Source: Leptospiraceae bacterium
GTDB lineage: Bacteria; Spirochaetota; Leptospiria; Leptospirales; Leptospiraceae
Reading direction: 5' to 3'
Assembly: GCA_024233835.1 (NCBI GenBank)
Contig: JACKPC010000002.1
Span: forward strand, 1,015,001-1,079,000
DNA length: 64,000 nt
In this document: positions 6,117 through 13,189 of the stretch, piece after piece
How positions within the stretch are numbered: position 1 is the first letter of the stretch
Layout: each line of letters starts with the position of its first letter
Notes under the pieces: model-generated
What the model saw: only the letters and a program-made list of their open reading frames with translations
What the model was told of the DNA's origin: nothing
Databases searched by the model: none
Program-made: the position numbers and the translations under genes

Positions 6117-6530
6117 ATGGCAAAAGATTTATTTCATGATGCGGTAAAAAGGGCTCTGGAAAAGGATGGATGGGAAATCACAGATGATCCTTTGGAAATC
6201 AAGTATAAAAAAGTAAAATTATATATTGATTTAGGTGCAGAAAAGTTTTTAGAAGCCCAGAAAGGAAATAAAAAAATTGCTGTTGAAATTAAAAGTTTTC
6301 TGGGACATTCTGTTATTAATGAGTTTAATTCTGCATTGGGGCAGTATTTAGGGTATCTGAAAATCATTAGAAGGATTGAACCTGAAAGAGCTTTGTATTT
6401 AGCGATTCCCAATGAAGTGGAAAAATTAATAAAGGATAATGACTATTTTCAGGAACTCATTAGTGACTATGGATTGAAAATAATTGTATATGACCCTCAG
6501 CAGGAGAGTATATTATCATGGATAAATTAG
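6117..6530 (+). CDS. xisH: XisH family protein, copy 3 (PD-(D/E)XK-like)
   Basis: A 137-residue intact XisH. The first 26 residues nearly match copy 1; then residues 27-36 differ completely (LEIKYKKVKLY versus LILGELGASVR). The putative active site is kept at the same positions: D38, E57 and K59 (IDLGAEK, AVEIKSFLG). The C-terminal half differs at many positions from copy 1, including the DNDYFQELISDYGLK segment. It overlaps xisI by 13 bases. The strong divergence inside nearly identical flanks suggests diversifying selection, or replacement of the coding core by recombination. Confidence 0.85.
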   Translation: MAKDLFHDAVKRALEKDGWEITDDPLEIKYKKVKLYIDLGAEKFLEAQKGNKKIAVEIKSFLGHSVINEFNSALGQYLGYLKIIRRIEPERALYLAIPNEVEKLIKDNDYFQELISDYGLKIIVYDPQQESILSWIN

Positions 6531-6856
6531 AAAAATACAGAGAAATAATTATAGATCTATTAAAAGAATTCTCAAAGAGAAAACCTGTAAATATGCCTGA
6601 ACTCGATGTACAGATAGTCATAGATAAGGAAAATGACCATTATTTCCTTTATGATGTGGGTTGGAATGAATTAGAAAGAATTCATGATTGTGTATTCCAT
6701 TTTGATATAATAGATGGAAAGGTCTGGCTACAAGAAGACAATACAAATGCAGAAGCAGCATTATTGCTGGTAGAAAAAGGGATTCCAAAATCAGATATAG
6801 TTCTGGGTTTCCAAGCACCTTATAAAAGACAATATACCGAATTTGCAGTGGCTTAA
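6518..6856 (+). CDS. xisI: XisI family protein, copy 3
   Basis: A 112-residue intact XisI. The N-terminus MDKLEKYREIIIDLLKEF and the last 24 residues match copy 1 closely, while the middle (RKPVNMPELDVQI, ERIHDCVFHFDIIDGKVWLQED) differs. It is coupled to xisH by a 13-base overlap. A degenerate attC-like hairpin begins 20 bases after its stop. If the pair is a toxin-antitoxin, co-divergence of both partners relative to copy 1 would give specificity; this is inference. Confidence 0.85.
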   Translation: MDKLEKYREIIIDLLKEFSKRKPVNMPELDVQIVIDKENDHYFLYDVGWNELERIHDCVFHFDIIDGKVWLQEDNTNAEAALLLVEKGIPKSDIVLGFQAPYKRQYTEFAVA

Positions 6857-6876
6857 TTGTGGTATCTCAAAAAACA

Positions 6877-6923
6877 GCCCTAAAACAGAGAGTATGATAT
6901 TATGATTCTCTCTATTTCAGGGC
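6877..6923 (+). repeat. Degenerate attC-like hairpin at the array end
   Basis: GCCCTAAAACAGAGAG (6877-6892) pairs with CTCTCTATTTCAGGGC (6908-6923) with two mismatches. The usual lead-in (TGGTATCTCAAAAAACAG) precedes it, but the TTTCCGC/GCGGAAA inner stem and the GTTRRRY box are missing. It marks the right end of recognisable cassette DNA. No gene is seen between 6857 and 7024. Confidence 0.5.
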
Positions 6924-7024
6924 ATGGGGAACTTTGATTCAGGGTAATTTGATTGCCGCTAAGGACGAAAACTCAGATGGAAATAAATTCAGCGAGCAGT
7001 AATTACTACACGAGTTTTAGCAGG

Positions 7025-8218
7025 TCACCGGGCTATATCAACAGGGGATTTACTAAGAGACTCACTCATCATAGTAAATAATACAAGTAAACCCAGAGCG
7101 GACATAAACGAAGCCAGATAGTATGCACCGGATAAACCCTGCCAGGAAAAACCTATACCAATAATCAAGGGTCCCAGAGTTTGCCCCAAACGCAGAACCG
7201 TTCCATTTATAGACATGAAAACAGCACGCTGATTATCCGGTGCGAGATTCGCAAGAGAAGTTTGCAAGCTGGGAATATTCAAAGCCTGTGCAATACCAAA
7301 GATAACGATTGGCAATATAAAAAGATAAAGGTGATTCACTGAAGGTAATATTAAGGTAACAATAAAATATAAAAGAAATGCAGTCTTCAACAATTTAAGA
7401 CTTCCAAATTTCCGGTTCAATTTCCCAATACGTGTCGCTACAAATGCGGTGGTAAGAGAGCTAAGAGAAAACAAAATACCTATCTGCTGCGGAAGCAAAT
7501 GAAATTTTTGATTAAGCAAAAAAGGAAGATAAGTCAGAAAAGCACCGTATAGGATAACAAAGGTCAAAACACTCAAGATAAATATAGCGATTACTTCGAT
7601 TCGCATAACGCTTTTAGCCATTGAACTCAGGTATTGCCTGAAGTCTTCAGGCTTTACAATTTCCGGTTCTTCCATCCCAAATATTACCAGAAGTCCCACC
7701 GGTATCGCAAGTAAAGGTAAAAGAAAAGGATAATACCAGTTCATCCCGGCCAGAGCACCACCGATTAAGGGATAAAAAGCCGTGGATAGGCTTAGTACAC
7801 TGGCGTTAAAGCCCATTGCTTCCGGACGCTGTTCTCCTTTAAAAAAATCACCTATCAGGGTAGTATTCAAAGAACCTAAAGACGCTGCACCCATTCCCTG
7901 CAGGATGCGTAGCAGGATCATAGTTTGAAAATGATGCACAAAGAAGATGGTAAAACCTGCTCCTGCAAAAAGGAAAAGGGAGGGAACAAGAACCATTTTT
8001 CGCCCCCATCTATCAGCAATAACCCCAACAACCGGTGAAAGGAATATTCCCGGAAAAGTAAAAGCACTGATTAGCCAGCCCACCTGAACCTTATTGAGTT
8101 GGAGGCTTTCAGCTATTTTTGGAAAGGCAGGTGTTAAACTGGCAACTCCCATCACCGCAATCAGCGTTATACTAAAAATAATATATATACGTCTATCGTT
8201 TAAAATTCGTTTTTTCAT
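7025..8218 (-). CDS. Major facilitator superfamily transporter
   Basis: About 397 residues from the ATG at 8218, which follows AAGGGAAAAGG; an upstream TTG at 8272 would add 18 residues. The protein has about 12 hydrophobic segments and the MFS loop 2-3 signature GVIADRWGRKMVL. It resembles drug or metabolite efflux carriers (Bcr/multidrug type, PF07690). The substrate cannot be read from the sequence. It is transcribed toward the cassette array, with no operon partner on its strand. A run of eight G on its coding strand (8251-8258) lies just upstream of the start and inside the optional N-terminal extension, so it could affect expression if its length varies. Confidence 0.85.
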   Translation of the reverse strand: MKKRILNDRRIYIIFSITLIAVMGVASLTPAFPKIAESLQLNKVQVGWLISAFTFPGIFLSPVVGVIADRWGRKMVLVPSLFLFAGAGFTIFFVHHFQTMILLRILQGMGAASLGSLNTTLIGDFFKGEQRPEAMGFNASVLSLSTAFYPLIGGALAGMNWYYPFLLPLLAIPVGLLVIFGMEEPEIVKPEDFRQYLSSMAKSVMRIEVIAIFILSVLTFVILYGAFLTYLPFLLNQKFHLLPQQIGILFSLSSLTTAFVATRIGKLNRKFGSLKLLKTAFLLYFIVTLILPSVNHLYLFILPIVIFGIAQALNIPSLQTSLANLAPDNQRAVFMSINGTVLRLGQTLGPLIIGIGFSWQGLSGAYYLASFMSALGLLVLFTMMSESLSKSPVDIAR

Positions 8219-8335
8219 CCTTTTCCCTTTCCAAAAAAAATAGGCCAATACCCCCCCCAAGACCCGAAGCAAAAAAAAGAAACGAAAAGTTCAGGCTTCA
8301 GGGAATCTAATTAAAAAAAATAAAGGATTCAGTGT

Positions 8336-8896
8336 ATGCTTGAATATCACAGCCTGGGGACCATTTTTTATATATTCCTTTTCGTGTTTATTGTTTTCTT
8401 TTTTTTCAGCTATATCCGGAGAGGAGAATACTCAGATATAGACTGGATAGCCAGAAAACATTCTATCCGCTTTTGCAGCTTTGGGGTTCTTTTAGCTCTT
8501 TCCCTTTTCCTTGGCATCTCCTCAAACTTTACCTGGTCGAGACTTCATGAAGGCTTGGAATTTTTATACCGCTTTGGAGTAAACATAGGATTCGGACTTA
8601 TAGGACTTTACAGCAGTGTATGGTATTTAAGTCCTTTTTTCGGTCAGCAAATCATCCGGGAGAAAAGAAGTCCCGGCTTCCTTGGAATCCTTCTTACGAT
8701 TATCTCCCTTTTCCTGGGAATATTTCTCGGTTCACTACCCGGATTCTTTGTTTCCCAATTCTACTACCGGTCAAATTTCTCTGATGGATTCCAGCAAACG
8801 ATCATCGGCCCTCTTTACTGGATATTCTTTTTCGGAGGCATTCCGGCTCTTTCCCTCGGCTTTTTTCTTGGAAAAAGGATAGAAAAAGGCTTTTAG
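8336..8896 (+). CDS. Hypothetical multi-pass membrane protein
   Basis: A 186-residue protein with about four or five strongly hydrophobic stretches (YIFLFVFIVFFFFSYI, FCSFGVLLALSLFLGI, GFGLIGLYSSVWYLS, FLGILLTIISLFLGIFLG, IPALSLGFFLGKRI). An AAGGA lies upstream of the ATG. I recognise no family. It is divergent from the transporter and lies 80 bases before pheT on the same strand, with which it may be cotranscribed. Confidence 0.6.
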   Translation: MLEYHSLGTIFYIFLFVFIVFFFFSYIRRGEYSDIDWIARKHSIRFCSFGVLLALSLFLGISSNFTWSRLHEGLEFLYRFGVNIGFGLIGLYSSVWYLSPFFGQQIIREKRSPGFLGILLTIISLFLGIFLGSLPGFFVSQFYYRSNFSDGFQQTIIGPLYWIFFFGGIPALSLGFFLGKRIEKGF

Positions 8897-8976
8897 GTCA
8901 TCTTACTTTATTCTACTTGCCCCTGTAGGCTTTCGGTTTTTTATGTTCTTAAAGCTTAAAGAACCGGGAGAACTAC

Positions 8977-11376
8977 TTGAAATTATCATACGATTGGCTG
9001 AAGGATTTTGCCGACTTTGACTCTGTCCCTTTTGAGAAAATTACAGAAAAAATTGCCCTCTCCATCTGTGAAGTCGATGAGGTAGAAGAATACAAGGAAT
9101 TCTTAGAAAAAGTCATCACGGTTAAAATTCAGAGCCTCGAAAAGCATCCTTCCGCAGATAAACTGAGTGTCTGCAAAGTATTTGATGGCCAAAAAGAAAA
9201 AATAGTAGTTACCGCTGCTAAAAACTTGAGTATATCCGACATTGTTCCTCTTGCCACACCGGGTGCTATTATCGGTGATAAGAATATTTCCGAAGCCGAA
9301 CTTCGCGGAATCATGAGTTATGGAATGTTTGTTTCCGGCAAGGAAATGGATATAAATGAAGACGATTCCGGAGTTCATATTTTTCCTGCTGATACCCAAA
9401 TTGGCCTTACAATTCGACAACTATTTCATCTTGAAGATAAAATCTTTCATGTAGACAATAAGTCCATTACCCACAGGCCGGATCTCTGGTCCCACTACGG
9501 CTTTGCCAGGGAACTCTGTGCCCAACTGAATCTCCCGATACGCTTTAATCCATTTGAAGTAAAATATTCTTTTGCAGAAGAAAAGAGTGTCATCGAAGTA
9601 TTAAAAAATGATAATGCTCACTCCTATTACGCATCCCTTATAGAAGGAGTAAAGGTCTGCCCTTCTATAGAAAAGTTCAAGCTTCGACTTCAGAAATGCG
9701 GACAGAAATCCATTAATAATGTGGTAGATGTTTCCAATTATGTAATGTTAGAAATGGGACAACCCACACATTTTTTCGATAAGGATAGTATCGGTTCTAT
9801 TAAAATAGAAGTCAGTCCCTCTATAAAAAATGAAAAAATTTTACTTTTAGATGATTCTGAAAAAGAACTCGAAGAAGGTATCATTCTAATTCGAAATGCT
9901 TCCGAACCGGTGGCCATAGCCGGTGTAATGGGTGGCCTTAAGTCTTCGGTTACAAATAACACAAAAAACCTGGTATTAGAATCCGCAGTATTTAAAAGAG
10001 AGAATATTCGTAAATCCATACGTTCTACCGGCATTCGTTCAGAAGCATCTATTCGTTATGAGAAGGGGCTCGACTCCTCTCTGTCTTTACCTGTTTTACA
10101 GAGAAGCCTGCAACTCCTTGAAGAAAATGCAGGGGGAGCTTTCAAGGCTTACAAACCGGAGGGTTTTAACAATTCTGCTGCCAAGGTAGTAAAAATAAAT
10201 ACAGATCTGGAATTCATTCAAAAGAAATTGGGGAAAAGCATCAGTGCCGAAGAAGTTACAGCTTATTTGAAGCGTCTCTACTTTTCAGTTAAAGAGAAAA
10301 ATGGAAGTTTCGAGGTAGTTGTCCCCAAATTTCGTCACAATTATGATATTACCATTCCTGAGGACCTGGTAGAAGAGATTGGAAGAACCATGGAATATTC
10401 TAATATAGAAAATAAACCTCTTAAAATGGATGTAATGCCGGTTCCGATTTCTCATAAACGTAACCTCGAACGTCTATTGAAGAATGGATTTTCCAGATTA
10501 TTAGGCTTTTCTGAAGTATTTAACTATTCCTTTGCTTCAGAAGAAGACAATGGTTTTGAAGGCCAAAAAGAGGATTCGGTAGCCATTTTAAATGCCATGC
10601 CGGAAGAACAAAAATTTCTTCGTAACTCCATTTATCCTTCCCTGATTCGGAATGTTCAGTCTAACCTTGACAGGTTTGGGGAAGTGAAACTTTTTGAATA
10701 CGGTAGAACCTACCACAAAACAGAAGGAAAAGAGCTTTCTATAGAAAAGTTCTGGTTTGGATTTGCTCTCTCTAAAAATAGGAAACTAAAAGAAAATCTA
10801 GCTCTATTAGAAGATGACTTCCTGCAATTCCGTAGCGATTTTGAAGCCCTGTTTTTAAGTCTTGCACCTTTTACACTAAGTTTTTCTTCGTATGAAGGTG
10901 AATATTTGCATCCGGGTGCAGCTCTAAAAATCCTCATAGACAATGAAGAAATAGCAGAACTGGGCTATATCCATCCCGGAAAGAATGAAAGCTTCGGTCT
11001 AAAAAAACGAATCATCCTCGGTAAAATCAATTTTCATAATTTACTGAAAGCTTATGAAGCTTACCAGGTCAAAAATACCTTCAAAGCACCTTCGGTTTAT
11101 CCCGGTGGAGAAATTGATCTATCCTTTGTAATGGAAGAAGAAAGAAGCACAGCCGATTTAGCGGAACTCGTAAAAAAACAAAACATCGAAGAACTGAAGT
11201 CAATTCATGTTCAGGATATATACAGGGGAGAAAATCCCGGTCCGGGCAAAAAGTCTGTGATGTATCGATTAAACCTGATTCGCTATGATAAAACCTTTAC
11301 CTCGGAAAGAATTCAGGAAATATCAAACCTGGTTATTCAGGAAGCTACAAAACAGGGTATGGAACTTAGAAAATAG
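8977..11376 (+). CDS. pheT: Phenylalanyl-tRNA synthetase beta subunit
   Basis: This 799-residue protein is of normal length for PheT, the large subunit of the alpha2-beta2 enzyme that charges tRNA-Phe. It begins MKLSYDWLKDF, followed by an EMAP/OB-type tRNA-binding domain (about 40-150, HPSADKLSVCKV), the B3/B4 editing domain (GQPTHFFD and EPVAIAGVMGG around 255-320), the B5 domain (about 410-480), the catalytic-like core and a C-terminal FDX-ACB domain (FKAPSVYPGGEIDLSFV to the end). The start is TTG at 8977 with GGGAG six bases before it. pheS is not in the window, although many bacteria place it directly upstream. The stop codon overlaps the Shine-Dalgarno sequence of the next gene. Confidence 0.95.
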   Translation: MKLSYDWLKDFADFDSVPFEKITEKIALSICEVDEVEEYKEFLEKVITVKIQSLEKHPSADKLSVCKVFDGQKEKIVVTAAKNLSISDIVPLATPGAIIGDKNISEAELRGIMSYGMFVSGKEMDINEDDSGVHIFPADTQIGLTIRQLFHLEDKIFHVDNKSITHRPDLWSHYGFARELCAQLNLPIRFNPFEVKYSFAEEKSVIEVLKNDNAHSYYASLIEGVKVCPSIEKFKLRLQKCGQKSINNVVDVSNYVMLEMGQPTHFFDKDSIGSIKIEVSPSIKNEKILLLDDSEKELEEGIILIRNASEPVAIAGVMGGLKSSVTNNTKNLVLESAVFKRENIRKSIRSTGIRSEASIRYEKGLDSSLSLPVLQRSLQLLEENAGGAFKAYKPEGFNNSAAKVVKINTDLEFIQKKLGKSISAEEVTAYLKRLYFSVKEKNGSFEVVVPKFRHNYDITIPEDLVEEIGRTMEYSNIENKPLKMDVMPVPISHKRNLERLLKNGFSRLLGFSEVFNYSFASEEDNGFEGQKEDSVAILNAMPEEQKFLRNSIYPSLIRNVQSNLDRFGEVKLFEYGRTYHKTEGKELSIEKFWFGFALSKNRKLKENLALLEDDFLQFRSDFEALFLSLAPFTLSFSSYEGEYLHPGAALKILIDNEEIAELGYIHPGKNESFGLKKRIILGKINFHNLLKAYEAYQVKNTFKAPSVYPGGEIDLSFVMEEERSTADLAELVKKQNIEELKSIHVQDIYRGENPGPGKKSVMYRLNLIRYDKTFTSERIQEISNLVIQEATKQGMELRK

Positions 11377-11385
11377 GAGTTGGAA

Positions 11386-11685
11386 ATGGTTAAGCATGTT
11401 GTAATGTGGAAAGTAAAAGATACAAAGCAGGGTACAAAAGAAGAAAATATTCAAAAAGCGAAGGAACTCCTGGAAGCTTTAAAAGAGAAAATTACAGCGA
11501 TTTCTTCTTTGCAGGTAGGTTTAAATTTCAGCACAAGACCTGTAGCTTTTGACCTTGTGCTCATCACCGAGCACAAAGATATGGAAGCACTAAAAGACTA
11601 TCAGGAACACCCTGAACACAAGAAAGTGGCGGACTTCATCGGAGAAGTGAAATTAGAAACTGCTGTTGTAGATTTTACCTACTGA
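11386..11685 (+). CDS. Dabb-type stress-responsive alpha/beta barrel protein
   Basis: About 99 residues from the ATG at 11386, which has AGGAG eight bases upstream; a TTG at 11380 lies too close to that site. It matches the Dabb family (PF07876): start VKHVVMWKVK, central LQVGLNFSTRPVAFDLVLITEH, and DYQEHPEHKKVADFI near the end. Dabb proteins form dimeric ferredoxin-like barrels; functions vary and are mostly unknown. It is coupled to pheT. Its 3' end overlaps the convergent cyclic-nucleotide-binding gene by 7 bases. Confidence 0.85.
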   Translation: MVKHVVMWKVKDTKQGTKEENIQKAKELLEALKEKITAISSLQVGLNFSTRPVAFDLVLITEHKDMEALKDYQEHPEHKKVADFIGEVKLETAVVDFTY

Positions 11686-12557
11686 AGATTATCTGTTTCT
11701 TTTTCAAGATAAGCAATCTTATCTTCCATCTGGGTAAGTTTGGCGAGAATCATCCTCACAACTCCAAATAAGAAGGTAGGATTCGTTTTACATATTTTAA
11801 TAAAGGAACGCCTATCAAGAGAAACAATCTGGGCTTCACCGGATTTCACTTTTACGGTAGAACTCCTGGTTTCTTCGCTGACAAGACCCAACTCTCCAAA
11901 TAGTTCTCCGGCTTGTAAAACCGTAATTTCCATGGGAATATCTGTATTATTTTTAAGGATAGACAATTCGCCTGAAATTAAAAAATACATTTCCCCATTA
12001 GATTTCTCACCGAAAGCATAAATATTCTGACCTTTAAAATATGTACTGCTGGCGGCAAAACCAACATAGTCCAGAATATCAATACTTCCCACTTCATTGA
12101 GAGGTAATTTTAGATGCTCTTTCATGAATACAGGTTTGTAGTTTACCAGTCTATCCACCTTGCTTTCGGCAGATTTTAAACGGGTAATAGCTGTTTTCAT
12201 GAGTTTCATTAAAAAATTAGTGCTGTTTTTAGCAATACTGCTAAATGTATCTTTATTAATTTCTGCAAGACGGGCAGTTTCTGAAGAAATAATAACAGTT
12301 GCAATCCGTTTCTTTTTTATACTTACGATAGCAACTTCCCCAAAAAACTCTCCTACCTTCATGGTATTTATTTTTATGTCTTTTCCACCCCTATTTTTAT
12401 ATACATCTGCCTGACCGGAGATAATGAAATACATAACCCCATTCGAAAAATCACCTTCTGTAAAAATTACATCCCCTTTCTTATAATTTACAGCCGAAAT
12501 TCCCTTCAGGTCGTACTGTTCAATTTTCTCTGAACGAAAGATTTTAGCATCCGTCAT
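11679..12557 (-). CDS. Protein with two cyclic-nucleotide-binding domains
   Basis: A 292-residue protein made of two tandem cNMP-binding (CRP-type) domains, about residues 15-120 and 155-270. Each has the beta-roll pattern with G-E-(L/F)-G-E: GDVIFTEGDFSNGVMYFI / GEFFGEVAIV and GQNIYAFGEKSNGEMYFL / GELFGELGLV. The Arg of the phosphate-binding cassette is visible in each half (KKKRIATV; EETRSSTV). There is no DNA-binding or catalytic domain, so it may act as a cAMP/cGMP-sensitive partner protein. The C-terminus is helical. It converges on the Dabb gene. Confidence 0.85.
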   Translation of the reverse strand: MTDAKIFRSEKIEQYDLKGISAVNYKKGDVIFTEGDFSNGVMYFIISGQADVYKNRGGKDIKINTMKVGEFFGEVAIVSIKKKRIATVIISSETARLAEINKDTFSSIAKNSTNFLMKLMKTAITRLKSAESKVDRLVNYKPVFMKEHLKLPLNEVGSIDILDYVGFAASSTYFKGQNIYAFGEKSNGEMYFLISGELSILKNNTDIPMEITVLQAGELFGELGLVSEETRSSTVKVKSGEAQIVSLDRRSFIKICKTNPTFLFGVVRMILAKLTQMEDKIAYLEKETDNLQ

Positions 12558-12668
12558 AAAAGAAGCCCCCGGTTTTTATTTATTCTTGACTCTTAATGAA
12601 AATCATCCATAACTTAGAATTATTCTCAAGTGAAATTCTAATAAAATGGGAGAAAACAAAAAAAAGAA

Positions 12669-13178
12669 TTACGTTTCATCCTTTTTTCTGGATGGAATCC
12701 AGTAAAAACCAAGCCTGGCCTCACAGTTTTTTAGCTCTCTCCAGGAATGAATATCCAGATGGAGAGAAAGAAAGGCAGATGTAGGAAACTTCTGAAAAAG
12801 AGAGCGGGTTTGCAATAAACCATTTGCCAGCTCTTCTAAACCCGGATTATGAGCTATGAGAAGAATTTCTGCATAATCTTCCGAAATCTCCTGAAGGTGA
12901 TTTATCAATGCTGTATAATTGGCTTCATAAATTTGCGGGTCTTTAAGTATTTTATAAAACTTTAATTTTTTACTTTCTTCCAATATTTCTAAGGTTTGAC
13001 GGGTTCGTCTGGATGTAGAAACCAGGCACAGAGGAAAAGATAATTTCCTTTTTTCCAAAAACTCTTTTAATTCCTCAGCATTCTGCCTTCCTCTTTTGGA
13101 TAAAGGTCTGTCGTGATCTGTATCATAAACAGCATCCCAATCTGATTTAGCGTGACGTAAGAGATATAAACTTTTCAT
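12669..13178 (-). CDS. SixA-like phosphohistidine phosphatase
   Basis: About 169 residues; the ATG at 13178 (MKSLYLLRHAKSDW) is preferred over the adjacent upstream ATG. It belongs to the histidine phosphatase branch with the RHG-type motif LRHAKSDW near the N-terminus, DRPLSKRGRQNAEEL, STSRRTRQTLEIL, and the second His in LLIAHNPGLEEL. SixA enzymes remove phosphate from His in Hpt domains or PTS proteins. It lies directly after the chemoreceptor on the same strand, 8 bases from its stop, suggesting cotranscription. HPr and Hpt-bearing CheA are encoded elsewhere in this window, but a link to them is only a possibility. Confidence 0.8.
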   Translation of the reverse strand: MKSLYLLRHAKSDWDAVYDTDHDRPLSKRGRQNAEELKEFLEKRKLSFPLCLVSTSRRTRQTLEILEESKKLKFYKILKDPQIYEANYTALINHLQEISEDYAEILLIAHNPGLEELANGLLQTRSLFQKFPTSAFLSLHLDIHSWRELKNCEARLGFYWIPSRKKDET

Positions 13179-13189
13179 CATTCAGCAGC

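Larger units (their letters stand above)
5498..6890 (+). repeat. Duplicated cassette block, copy B
   Basis: Second copy of the block at 3073-4590. The EVE-like gene is intact here. The attC-like site between it and xisH has been lost by a 108-base deletion between CTCAAACTGA repeats, leaving a single CTCAAACTGA at 5955-5964. From there to the xisH start the two copies are almost identical, while xisH and xisI have diverged. Confidence 0.8.
98..6923 (+). mobile_element. Integron-type gene cassette array without integrase in the window
   Basis: Three complete and three damaged copies of a hairpin site separate short plus-strand genes. The complete sites share a conserved lead-in (TGGTAT..CAAAAAACAG), an outer arm GCCCTCAAAC, an inner arm ending TTTCCGC, a short spacer, the complementary inner arm starting GCGGAAAC, and a right box of the GTTRRRY type (GTTAGGT, GTTGGAC; GTTGTGA is off consensus). 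All sites point the same way as the genes, as in integrons, so an integrase and attI would be expected to the left. Cargo is typical of sedentary arrays: toxin-antitoxin pair, nuclease-like proteins, duplicated genes, an insertion sequence. No tyrosine integrase is encoded here, so this may be an integrase-less cluster of attC sites. The alternative is a family of hairpin repeats unrelated to integrons. Confidence 0.6.

Noticed and set aside
98..6923. CRISPR array as explanation for the repeated hairpins
   Set aside because: Sites are far apart and irregular, separated by genes, and vary in sequence while keeping secondary structure. This does not fit CRISPR spacing.
8945..8964. Near-palindrome GTTCTTAAAGCTTAAAGAAC before pheT as an operator or T-box
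   Set aside because: It is short, AT-rich and imperfect, lacks a specifier loop or T-box sequence, and has no second copy in the window.
8977..11376. A pheST operon
   Set aside because: Only pheT is present; the upstream gene is a membrane protein with no synthetase motifs.
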